The position numbers and the translations under genes were made by a program. 64,000 bases of DNA, from the NCBI GenBank assembly GCA_019843655.1, contig JACDQD010000103.1, positions 1,550,001 to 1,614,000 on the forward strand, written 5' to 3'. Below are positions 52,681 through 64,000 of this stretch, piece by piece. Position 1 is the first letter of the stretch; each line of letters opens with the position of its first letter. Source of the DNA: Lethocerus indicus (lineage: Eukaryota; Arthropoda; Insecta; Hemiptera; Belostomatidae). The notes beneath the pieces were generated by a model that did not search any database, was not told the DNA's origin, and saw only the letters and a program-made list of their open reading frames with translations.

Positions 52681-52708
52681 GTTCTCATGTTAGCGAACAC
52701 GTGAGAAC
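52681..52708. repeat. Interrupted inverted repeat containing CACGTG
   Basis: GTTCTCATGTT pairs with AACA and TGAGAAC across an AGCG loop, with a 2-base CG bulge on the right arm. The right arm includes the E-box palindrome CACGTG. Confidence 0.6.
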
Positions 52709-55700
52709 ATCGCATGCGTGTTGAGAGCGTTGGATTTGGCCATTTCGTTCTGTTTTATCACTGAACACACACAAATCATCTTGTTTTAAAACAACTACTA
52801 AAACATATGATGGACCCGTAATATTAAAACACCGTAATTTCCATTATTTCATTTGCTGAACCTATTCTGGAATTTAGGAGAACTATTTCCCATCGGCAAA
52901 TTGGGATATAGAAGTGAGGTACATCGAAACACACACATATTCCCGGTTTATCCAATCTACTATCCGGACTTTCCATTTTAATTCCCCGAATAAAGACTAC
53001 ATTTATATTTCCGGTGAAGAGCTACCATTCCGATACCTATGCTAAAATCGATGAATTTCGAAGAATTGTGTACCCTTCCGTAGTGAGTGACCCAAAAAAC
53101 CATAATTGGCTCCGGGCCCGTTGGACCCCGGGTGGGTCGAACAGCCGAATCTGTCGACCGAGAGAACGTTACCGAACTTTTTTACGGGAGATTGAAAAAC
53201 AAGCGTTCGCCACTCTTCCAGTTCAACTTCCTGCAGTCCCTCATTTTAAACACACTCGATATACACATACACAAAACCGTGTGGGCGAAGGTATACAAAG
53301 AGGTTTATATACAGACCCGTTGGTAGTAGCACCAACAAATAGTATTTTAATCATATATATCTTGCGCCAGCTGTAAGGTATATATTGCCTAGTCTCTCCA
53401 CATTATAAAAGAATAAATCGTTTTTCTATTGTCGGTTTTTTTAAATTGAAGACAAAATAGTCAGACAATCATCTGTGCATTAGATCGGAAAACTATTACA
53501 GGGATTTTAGAACGAAACAACAATTTCATGAAGTACTAATTAAATAGAAAAAGATATATTCGCAAAAGATATATTGACCCTTCTGTGGAATTAAATTATT
53601 GTTTATTACCGATATTTATATAACTGTCGTTCGGATGTTATATTTTTTTATAGACCGGACTCAATATTTTTTGCAACGCGAAGGAAACGTCTTCGGCCCT
53701 CGAGTCAGAAGTCGACAAATTGTCTTCATTTGTACTTCTGCCAAAAAGTTCTAAACTTGAAAACTCATTTAGAGAAACTGGAGATGAATTAGAAATTGTA
53801 TTCGAACTTCTTTGTTTTCGAACTACTCCTGGCGCCGAATAGGCTCAGTAAAGTTTTTCCTCGAGGGGAGTATTTTATTAAGTTAACCTAACTAAATTCT
53901 GAACAACGCAAGGTGCGTATGAAGTAAAGGTGTAGTACAACTCTTTAAAAATTCATACTATTGGTCCACCGCAGCAGACATTATTAAATATTTTATTTAT
54001 CAATGTATTAATAATTACTAAATAATAAAATGAATCTTTTTAAAATTAATTCGTATAATCTGGTATCACTTGGCCTTTTGTTTTTTGGAATAGGATTTTT
54101 TGTTTATTCCTACCTTATTTTATCGTTTTATCTTAAATGAATTCACGACTTTCAAAGTCAGCCACAAATGACCAGTAATATAACTTTTTTTAATTTTTAT
54201 TTTTCGATTAAAATCATATTTTTGTATTTAGCGTAATAAATACAACAGCAGAGATTCTAGCCAGTTGAGCTAAAATTATAAGATCAGACAACGAACTGTG
54301 TTTCGCGCTTCACAACTTGTAGAGCGATTCATGAACAAAATTCGACATATGAATTCCAATATGAGTTGTTCTCAACACTTACATGAAGGAGTTATTACCC
54401 CGAGAGTTAAACATAAATATTCAAATGGGAGCCACGCGATATTGAAATTATTCCATGCATACGAAATATTCGGTGATTGAACGTTTGTGCCGAACCTGGT
54501 TTATTGTTCGGTTAAACGTTCGGTATCAACACCAGCTCGGGGTGTCATCGGTATCGTGAAATTCTACGTGTCTTATTATGTCTGAGGGTAATATTCTGGG
54601 ATATTTTAAGTCCCTTGAAGAAATTTTCACATATAAAATCTGTAAAATTGTCATGAATTCAACGCCCAAGAACAACTTACAAACTCCCTTATAAAATATA
54701 TAGTAGTTTATCCTTAGCCTTACAAATTTTCAATTCCCCAGTAACAAAAATATAATGTGTGTACCTTATCCATTACTCAAGTATTACAGAATAATATATT
54801 TAATATATTTAAATTTTATTTGAAAAGATGTAGAGCTCCAAATCAAAACAATCTTCCATGTAGTTCGATGTATTGATGGAAGAAGCTCACACATTTTAAT
54901 TTCTATACAACGGTAGTTATAAGCGTTGTTCAACAATTTTTTTAAAACTCCATTGTATTTTTAGGAAAACGCACATACGCTTTAATAATTCACAATACAA
55001 TAAGAATGGGTCTACTCGCTTACACCATATCAATACAGTATAAATTCAAGATAGACCTATACATTGTCCCCCTAACTCCGCGAAAATCCATAATGCTCCT
55101 TTCCCAATTTGTTCCCGGACCTATTTATGTTCTTGTGTTCAAATTATTACGCAAAGTTGGGAGCCCCAGGCCCACCCCTTATATATCCTGTTCCCCTACC
55201 GGCGGTGCTTCACCAAAGTCGTAAGTTCCGCCCCCCCTTTCGAATCCAATTAAACGGAACGAGCGAGTGCGCGGCGCGAATTCCCGACGCCCCTGTAAAT
55301 TAATTATTTTCACCGCGATATAGGCACCCCTACACGGGGAGGTCTGGAGCGGTCCAACGAAATGGCTTAGGCCCTATTGTGATCATGGAGGCCTCAGTAA
55401 TTCGGTAAATGGCAGTGGTAAAATTTGATGCTTAAATTTAACGAAATATTCTAATCAATATCAATGTGTCTGCAGACAAATCAGTTCAATTTTATCGATG
55501 GTATACGCATGTTTTTCATTCATTCCATATATTCCTATTTGTTCTAAGATTCGTAGGATGAATTATTGCTATGTGTTATAACGCATGACGAATACATTTC
55601 AAGTACCCAATCGCCTCTTATTACCTTCAATTAACAATATTGCATTTTATCAGGGTCTGTCGCACCAGTTTTACAAAACTGAGGGTTTAACATTGGAGAC

Positions 55701-57550
55701 GTTATTCCATTCAGAATATTTTTGAGTCCCCGTCCTTTCGTCTATTCCATCAGTTGAAACTGCCCGGGATGGGTCCGGCATTTTCGCCCGGACGCCGTAA
55801 AAGCGAGACGCTGGGGCTCAGCTAGCCCGGGTTTCTTCCTTCTGTTTCCTTTTTCTTTCTTTTTTATTTTTTTACGCCGGAGGGCATTTGCCCGATTTTG
55901 AATACAAAGCAAGTCCGCTAAACGAAGTTACGTGCCCGGCGAGACTAAGCGCCTTTTGAGAGACAAAGCCTCGTCTCGTAGCTGGGGACGTGGCCGACGT
56001 CGCATCTCATTTTACTGGCGCGATGTGCCATTTTACTCGAACCCCAATTTTCCTCGCGTTCTCCGTGTCCCATGAATCACTCTTGGTTTCGCGAGGCATC
56101 GAATGACTGAATAAACGGAATAAGCCCCCTAATATATTTATTGGGTCACTGACGTTGGACGTCTTCATTACTGGGCGAATTTGAGCGTGAAGAAAGAACT
56201 GACGCTGCGTGAATTTAAAATTTCCAGCTGGGAAACGACCTAACAAGGAAAATAAGTACTTGAAAAAGTTTCTATACATAAACTTTTTTGTCTGTAAGAT
56301 TGAATTATTTTTTCATGTCGAAAATATATTATATAAAATAATTTCTGAAATGGTTTATAATGGATCTATTAGATGGTTCATTTTAAAAAACTTCATCCGC
56401 TTGACGTCGTTATGCGTGCGTCATTCAGGCACACAAATCGATAACTGCAAATTTTAAGTATCGTCAATTATCTTTACTGGCGATTGTATTCAACTGAAGA
56501 CGAATAGAGACGTTACAATTCTAAAAAGGTCTGCTGAATAAATTATGCGCCACACGCAGGCAATACAGATGACATTCATTAATTATTACTTTAATCAATA
56601 ATTATTAATTATTCATAGAAAATATTACGCGAGGATATTTCTTGTAGATTTTTTACTATAATTTTTTTAAGTATATGGCTTAAACGGCCCTAAATTTAAA
56701 CTACCATAAAAAATATTTTTTAAAGAAAAAACTTATCGTAAAATGATACGTGTATTGAGAAATAAAATTAAGCATCCTTAGTTAAATGCGCAATTATTAT
56801 ACCAATAATTATGGCAATAGAAAATTGTAGAAAACGTTACATTAACCAATATTTTTATTTATCTTATTCAAAAATAGAATGTGAGTAAATTATTTATTTC
56901 GTATGGTGCAATTCGCGGAAAACTATATGAAACGGGGATAAAAACAATTTTTGTTAAAAGCTTTTCCTTGCCGGGCTATGAAAGATAAATGTCACGGGGC
57001 ATTTGCCGGTGGGACATGTGACGCTGTCACCGTCCCGCAAACTGCCCAAGGACGGAAGGGCGTTTTAATCTTTTATTGGGTTAACTTTCCGATATCTTCC
57101 TCGCAGTGGAATTCCTCTCCGATAGGGGGAAAGAATGATTCCTTGGAATAGAAACCGAGGAAACAATCGAATTTTCATCGTGGAAAACCTCAGTCTATAT
57201 TTCGCTTTCCACTATCATTTATTATTTTTTTCCTTCTTCCTATTTGTTTCGTTGCGCAGATTTGTTGTAAATGAATGGCGTTACAGCCCATTTATGTGAT
57301 TCATTAAATGCCAAAGCTTTATTGTTCATTTTGATCAACAGAACTCAATTTTCAGCTAGGTGTTACTATAACGTTCACTATCCTTTTATATCTGTAAGGT
57401 TTTTCCCTCTTAAATGTTAACAATGTGTCAGTATTACTATTTAAAATATTATTCTACCCAAGGAGCCTATCATTCGATTTTTGTACTGTCAGGACAGTGA
57501 CATTGAGTAACTTTTTATTACTTTCTGATGGCATTATTGATTAAAACATT

Positions 57551-57570
57551 TTTCTCTTTTACAGGTAAGT
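57551..57570 (+). other. Candidate recursive-splicing (ratchet) site
   Basis: A pyrimidine-rich tract (TTTCTCTTTTACAG, preceded by more T) ends in an AG acceptor at 57563-57564. It is followed with zero intervening exon by the perfect donor GTAAGT at 57565. This acceptor-donor fusion is the defining signature of ratchet points in very long insect introns. It lies on the same strand as the globin exon, about 50.7 kb into the putative intron. A possible second donor (GAG|GTAACA) lies about 30 bases downstream, as would be seen with a cryptic recursive exon. The motif is also compatible with chance in a long AT-rich region. Confidence 0.5.
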
Positions 57571-60500
57571 TGGCTCGGCATTGGCTGCGTTGAGGTAACA
57601 TTCGCTTCAATTTCAATAATTGAAAACTGAGTAAGTAAAACCATCAAGTGCAAATTAATGTATCGGCATTTCAAACTTTGGGTAAATAATTTCTTCTGAC
57701 AGAATATTATATTAAATGTTCATTGACTTTTTAATTACGCATGGATATTTTCTTGACGAAAATTATTTAGTGAGGGCGATATTTTTAGTTTTATTTTTTT
57801 AAGGCATATAAGTTAAGAAGTTTTATTAATTATTATTTCGGAGCAGAAAGGGAAATGTGTTCCTTGCGCTATAAGGGAAATGTGGAGCGCATTGTACTTC
57901 TAATAACTGCGGTATAATTTAAGCCATTGTAGCTCCTTGAGACGAGCATTGTGTAATTGTGGATGCGTGTTAAATGGGAACTTCCTCATATTCTCGAGTT
58001 TACTTGAATCATTAGAGTTTATGGCACAATTTGCAATTCCCTCTCAGTCTCATCAGAGCACAAACTCATACGAGAGGAAACTATATTGAAATACGTTTTG
58101 ATGGAATATAATTTGAAAATAATACTTCTATTACAAATGAAAGGATCAACACTCGCCACTGTGATTATGTCTTATGGTGGGATAACTGGAACCTTCACAT
58201 TTGCAAACAATTAGAAACTACCTTAGAAAAACGGTATACAAGTACCCCTATAATTTGGTGTCCAGCAGTTTTACCGGAGTGCTTTTACAGTATAATCATA
58301 GTGAATAAAAAGATAATAAATCCAGACAGTTTTCGTTCCGCTTATGGGCAATAGTGGGATGGGTATATTTTTCACTTAAAACGTTCGAAGTTGTATAATC
58401 AATTGTGGGACAGCCCGCGGGACAGTGGGTTCGGTCCCGACCGTTTCTATGGTAAGAGGATTTCCTTTCCTGGTCCCTTTCATTGTCGGGGAGCAGAGGA
58501 GGCCGGTACAATTCTCCGAAAATAAATTGCACCCCCATTTCTCAAGCCGACCACGGATACTCGAGGCTTCCCCGGAATAAGAGCCCAGGATAATATTGCA
58601 ACAAAGGGGACATTTATCCACCCTCTGTAAGTTGGTTTCTTGGAATTTCGTGATGTAAAAAGAATAAAACAGACGCTCAGATTATTATCATAAGTATTGA
58701 ATAATAATATTAACGCCTTAATATTAATAATCCCAATTTTATGATAAGTATATTTAAATTTAATTCACAAAATGACGTCAATGCTCAATGCCGAGACGTC
58801 AATATCTGAAATATCAGTAATTTCCTATTTTCAACTTTAAATAATTCATATGACGTAATTCACCTAGCACGTTGGTCAGTTGGTCCACTATCTTATTGAC
58901 TTGAGGAAGGCTTGAAGTAAGGTTTTTTTATTTCACTTCCTACATGCAGCTAGTTTTAAAAAATGTGGTGTATTTTCCTCGGTATTTAAGGAACCGTATA
59001 TGTATACTTACATAAACCTGTATTATTTGAATGCGCCAGCTGCCGATATATATTAGTAAATTATATAGTTAATGAATTCTGTTTCTATTAACTTCGATAT
59101 TATCTTAACGAAAACCATACTTTCATTTATATTTGGATCTATTTCTTAGGAACACGATTAGCGCGATACAATTTTACTTAACTTTGTATACACCAATATT
59201 TGCCTCGCCTAATTTAATACAATCGATAGACTCCCGATATTTAATTCAAATAAAAGCCCCTTGGCTTTATTGTTTCTCTGGCTTGTAATCTGGTAACTAA
59301 AAGTTATAGTGTTCGGGGCGGGCCCTTTCGAAAAATTCCGTCAGAAACGGGCTGACGTGGGGGACAGTAATCTGCGGCATTAGCGGGCTAATGCCCGGCT
59401 GTGATTTATGTCCCAGCTGCCGGCCAAACTCACATTAACTGAAATTGCTACATGCTCCCCGTCCTCAGGTCCTACCGACATTTAATTTCCAATAAATCCG
59501 CAAAGAAAACATAAGTAATCATTTGTATTCTACCACAAGATTGTAGTTTATACAATTTATTTATCAATAGTTTGCCCGTTAATATTTCGATAGAAATATT
59601 TATCCAGTAGATTTGCGTTGGATTCAACGTATCTTATCGTTGAACTACAGAAACTTTTTTAATTGCTTTCAATTTACTTCCTTATTATTCAGTAACCTCG
59701 ATGCCTACATCGTTAATGTACTTGATGTTCATACTATTCTAGAATTTTGATTCGTTAAATAAAAATTATTTACCTCTGTAATTCCATATTCCTTAATATC
59801 ATTAATTGACGACGAGGCCGTTCCTAGTTCGATAAGATCTTCCGTCTTAACAATAAATAAGGGGAAACAGGGGCGTAGGAGGAAACCCCATTATTTGCGC
59901 CTTTAGAGAACGAAGAAAAAACACCCCTCATTCGAATATTCTGGATTCTAAACTCATCTGCATTACTAATTAAAGGTACAATTCTAATTACCTGGGGGGC
60001 CCTTTTCTATCACGAAAACTCGGGCCATTGTTCCCCTCCGAAATCAACCTGAAGAATTCACTGCTCTCTGCCGTCGTCGAATATCAAATTCAGGAGCCCA
60101 TTCACTGCCGCTACAGGCATTACAAAAGACACGAGACCCTGCTAATAGGCTTGTGCTGTGAAATATTCGAGTTTTCAAATATTACAAAATATAATAAGGC
60201 TGACGAATTTGGTACTGTGGTACCGATGATCACGTTCATGACTTATGTTGCAAAAAAAAAAATATTTTTTGCTTCGAGCCCCAGGAAGATGGAAGAAGGT
60301 CGTATTCATCACTTAGCCCCGAAAGACGCCCAATCTCCGATCCAAAGACGAGTGGGAGTTTGGAAATGAGTTTTTCAAAGACATTTGAAAAGGAAGAAGG
60401 CCAAGTATCATAACCAAGTTTAATTGGTTCGTTTTCCAAAAAACTTTTATGATGGAGAATTTCTATGATGGAGGAACATAGGTAGTACGTATTATTTTGG

Positions 60501-63500
60501 TGAAAATTTAAATGCCAATTTTTTTTATAGTTTGAGCTTAGTGTAAATTACCACTAAGCTCTGAATTAATTTAGCACAATTTGCCCGGAATCCGGGAACG
60601 GTGGTGACGAATTTATGGATATAGTATTACATCGATTAATTTAATAATAACGCATATGATTAATTTGCATGACGGACAGTAATTGGTCGAATCATATCAC
60701 TTATGAATCAAACTAAAGTGCATATATAAATAAAATAATTACGAATGATTAAATTATCGTTTCCAGAGCACTCTAAATAACGAAAATAAATTCAGATAAT
60801 TTAATACTAAAGGAAATTTTGTGGCACGTTTTACTTCACACATAAATTTCAGAATGTTCATGAAAACATGGTATTAATTATTTCGATACAATTAATTTGT
60901 TACTCGTTTAATCTTAATGAAACAAGTAATTATGTTTTGATGTTTCGGTTAATGAATACTTTATACAAATTCAGTTAAGCATTACTGATGAGGTTGTCGT
61001 AGAGCAGGTGATTCTCTTTTTTATCAGGTCGCGGTCGGCGCTTTATAAAGCCCCCCGGGCTTCGACGCGCTCCGGGCAACTAATTTTCAGCGGAAAGAAT
61101 GGATTTGCAAAACACGGGACCCAATAAAAAATTTTTCCGACGTTGGCCCAAACTGAATGCTAATTTTTAGAATACTTTTTTCTATCCCAGCTCGCTTTGT
61201 GCCGGCTTAAATCTCGGCCCAGGTTTTATTATATGGAGGACGGCGTTTTATTTTATGGTTGCCGTTATTGAAATGCAATCCGGTCGGAGCCTTATTTTGC
61301 ATACCTGTCGGAACGGGCCCGAACAAATATGAATAATGCATTGTTGGGGGCGTTTTATTTGAATTGTTTTACGCCTTTGAAGCTACGAAAAAAATTCAGT
61401 GGCATTTTTTTCGACGTTACATATATAAATTTCTGGCATCCCCACAATATACCAACAAAATGTCTTACATGAAGTAACATTCACTCATCATTACAAATAG
61501 AATTAAGGGACAGTTACTTTTATGTGAAGAAAGAGAGAATTTATGAAATTAAAGAGATCCGCGCACGCATTAGATTTATGAATATCAATTGTTTAATTTT
61601 TTTTTATTTTTAGTTGTACTGTTCAAGTTTTGATGGATTTCTGTCCTGAACGGCGGTATACACTGTACTTCTAGTGGACTCTTCACCGACAATTAGGTAG
61701 CCATACAAATAAGCTCTGCTTTTTTTTAACAAGTTAAAAATAATTACCAATTTTCTTTATACTTTTCGTACACAGCGGGGTTTAATCTCGGTTGATCTTG
61801 AAAGAAATAGTCGGTTCACCGACCAATGTCGGCTCAAATGTCTGAGACAATTTCACCGCGGTGCAATCTCAGGAAATGTGTTGTTGTTGTGTGCCTGTTT
61901 GCAGTTAGCGGAATTGGGGGGCCGGGGCCCTCTGTTATATCGCCATTACAAGCCGGGATAGACACCTGAGTTTTGTCCCTTTATTGCCCCACCATCACAG
62001 CATCAAACATTTTCCATTCCAAACTTGTTCGTTTCCATTTTCCAGCCTGGATCGTACAGCTATACAGGCTGTGATTAAAATAACACTTACAAGATTTAAA
62101 ATTAACTTAAATATTGCGGAAACATTTCTTCAAATTTCATGATTCCCGTCCGCATTTTTTTTGGTCGTGGGAAAGACAGCATTTTTCTGTAACATAGTGA
62201 GATCACATTTCTTGAATTCGATCCTATAAGAACCACAATGATGATCCGAAACCTTCCTGTACATACCCCAACATAACATCCGTTAATGGAGAAACCTTTA
62301 TTTGTGACCTTAAAATCTTATGATTCGCAGTAGGATTTGTGAAATGGGCTAGAATATTAAGGTAATATTATCTTATTTTACAGATATATATTAGTGCGCT
62401 CCAATTAGTGCACTCTTCATTTCATTCTGACAAGGATATGTCAATAATTTCATAATAAATAATTAATTGTTTGAAGAGCGAATTACAGGACACGTTTCTG
62501 CCAATAAATAAAATGTACAAAATTGGTTTTTAATTAACAGAGTTTCTATTATTTTGGAGTGCCCCCTTCAGTAATTGTACACAATGACTTTTGTCCTGAA
62601 GTTGTCCCAGCACGACCTTCCTGTTCTCTCGACACTTTTAATCCTGGATTTTCGGCCTCGACCAGATAAGGTAGTAGCACTTCTCACCCTTCCAGGTTCT
62701 TAAAACTCTTGTATTGTTGCCTTAGAAACTGAAGTAACTTTCGGAATGAACACTCGATACAAGTTATCCTCCCAAGTGTTGTCGACTTTAGGGGCACCCG
62801 TAACTTTCTCGATTGCAGCGAGTGGAAGATTATTGTCTTATATCTACTCTCAGTTTTGGTTTCTACGGCAATCCCGATATATTCAAATTTATATTTAGTA
62901 TAGAGAAAAAGAAATATATCAGTTTTGACATTAATAGTTATGAACAGTCGCCAGAAAAACTTTCACTGATACCAACCAGATGTATGATCGAACTAGAAGG
63001 AACTGCACTGTCTTATAAATTTGTGTCTGAAGTTTACATAAAGTTTGGCATATTTTACATAATTAAAATTTTTAAGTAGATGAAAATTCCTCGCCAAATG
63101 CATACTTAAATAATGAATATATTACCCATGTGCCATCTTAGGTAGCTGATTGACAAGCTAAGGCAAATGAGGAGATTGATGGATTTCTTGAGTAAAATAT
63201 TCTCCTAATTTAAAATTCTGGTTTTATAATCGTGTTAGGATTGAAAACTTAACTTGCAAAAATCGAGCCGTTATTAGATTTCCATATCGGGCTCGTACAG
63301 CCGGCCTGGACTAGTTGGTAACCAATCTGAATTTCTACCTGATTGACATACGATATCAGGAACCCTTTCTCGAGGTATATATTGACCTGACAGGTTAATA
63401 AATTGTTCCTTATAATTTATGAAACATTTCTCCACTACACAATGCTCCTATTTTTAAAAAGTTAAAAAAATTCTCAAAAGAACACGTGGTAATCTATAAA

Positions 63501-64000
63501 AAATTAAGAGTAAAAATACCGTACTCATGGAAAGCTCCGCTAATGAGGACTTGTTGGCGGTATCAGAGGATCCAGCTGCGAGCTAGCTGGTTCTCCTGAT
63601 TAGCGGTAACAATTTCTTGTCTCTCAAGAAGTTTTTCAGGCGTGGGTATTTTCTTACTTCCGCCTTCAGTCAGAACTCCTGGAGCATGAAAAAAATACAC
63701 CGCAGAAGAAACTGTTTGAGCCAAGAAGATCAATACATAAAGCTCAATGCGCAGGAGTTACTATTTTAATGTAACCTACCTAAATGTGGGAACGTATTTT
63801 CCTAAACAATTCTTAATTCTTAGCTTTTTTTAAATTAGGAATTATATACCAATTCTATTAACAACAGATTATTAACGACAATTTACCGTCACCTATTCCG
63901 TAAACCGTTGATCAAAAGGGAGGAAAGTTAGCATAGTTACGTATACACAAGGGGAAAGTGTTTACTAACATTTGCAGCAAACTGTATATATGCTTTGTAA
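57571..64000. other. Non-coding stretch to window end (putative globin intron)
   Basis: AT-rich with GC patches at 59310-59415 and 61020-61090 and a CRE-like cluster at 58773-58856. A nested inverted repeat at 63537-63606 has 8-bp outer arms (CCGCTAAT) and 6-bp inner arms (CCAGCT). No globin exon 2 recognised before the window ends. Confidence 0.45.
58773..58856. promoter_or_regulatory. Cluster of CRE/ATF-like sites
   Basis: A perfect TGACGTCA octamer at 58773-58780, a GACGTCAA at 58795-58802 and a TGACGTAA at 58851-58858 lie within about 85 bases in otherwise AT-rich DNA. CREB/ATF-family bZIP proteins bind such sites. The clustering suggests an enhancer but is only motif-level evidence. Confidence 0.3.

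Larger units (their letters stand above)
49175..57550. other. Non-coding stretch (putative globin intron)
   Basis: Includes a G homopolymer near 49735-49746, two notable palindromes (49791, 52681), and GC-richer patches near 52015-52110 and 55740-55990. No exon recognised. Confidence 0.45.

Noticed and set aside
53014..53376. Two overlapping + strand frames (53014-53376 and 53087-53326)
   Set aside because: Both are unrecognised, overlap in different frames and lack splice signals; likely chance in a GC-richer patch.

Overview
The window looks like gene-poor nuclear DNA of an arthropod, most likely an insect. It is AT-rich with scattered CpG-rich islands and CpG is not obviously depleted. 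It contains long AT, TA, CT and GGA microsatellites, a broken Jockey-like LINE fragment, and one clearly recognisable animal coding exon. There are no bacterial-style operons, no CRISPR array and no rRNA gene, and almost every long open frame is best read as chance. An exact species or order cannot be assigned from the sequence alone.

The one confident gene is on the + strand. A CpG-rich leader (about 6165-6640) precedes the first coding exon (6641-6834) of a globin X / neuroglobin-like insect globin. The exon encodes a lipidation-type N-terminus (MGC), a Gly/Pro/Ala-rich linker, helix A with its conserved Trp, and helix B. It ends at a consensus 5' splice site that splits the Lys codon at globin position B12, the classical B12.2 intron position. 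No second exon was found by eye, so everything from 6835 to 64000 is probably first-intron sequence, giving an intron longer than 57 kb. At the extreme left edge, bases 1-63 look like the end of another exon, open in all frames and followed by a consensus donor.

Inside the putative giant intron the most interesting signal is at 57551-57570. There a polypyrimidine tract and AG acceptor are joined directly to a perfect GTAAGT donor on the same strand as the globin exon. This is the signature of a recursive-splicing (ratchet) site, as known from very long fly introns. Other contents are a Jockey-like reverse-transcriptase C-terminal fragment with a frameshift and a stop (19150-19529), and a diverged 120-bp direct repeat at an exact 480-bp offset (24427/24907). 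A 30-bp identical direct repeat recurs 641 bp apart, with a perfect 15-bp-stem hairpin abutting its second copy (38938/39579-39645). There are also several perfect palindromes, weak tRNA/SINE-like A-box fragments, a cluster of CRE-like sites, and GC-rich islands that could be enhancers. No novel multi-gene system is visible; the candidates for follow-up are RNA-processing and repeat-structure signals.
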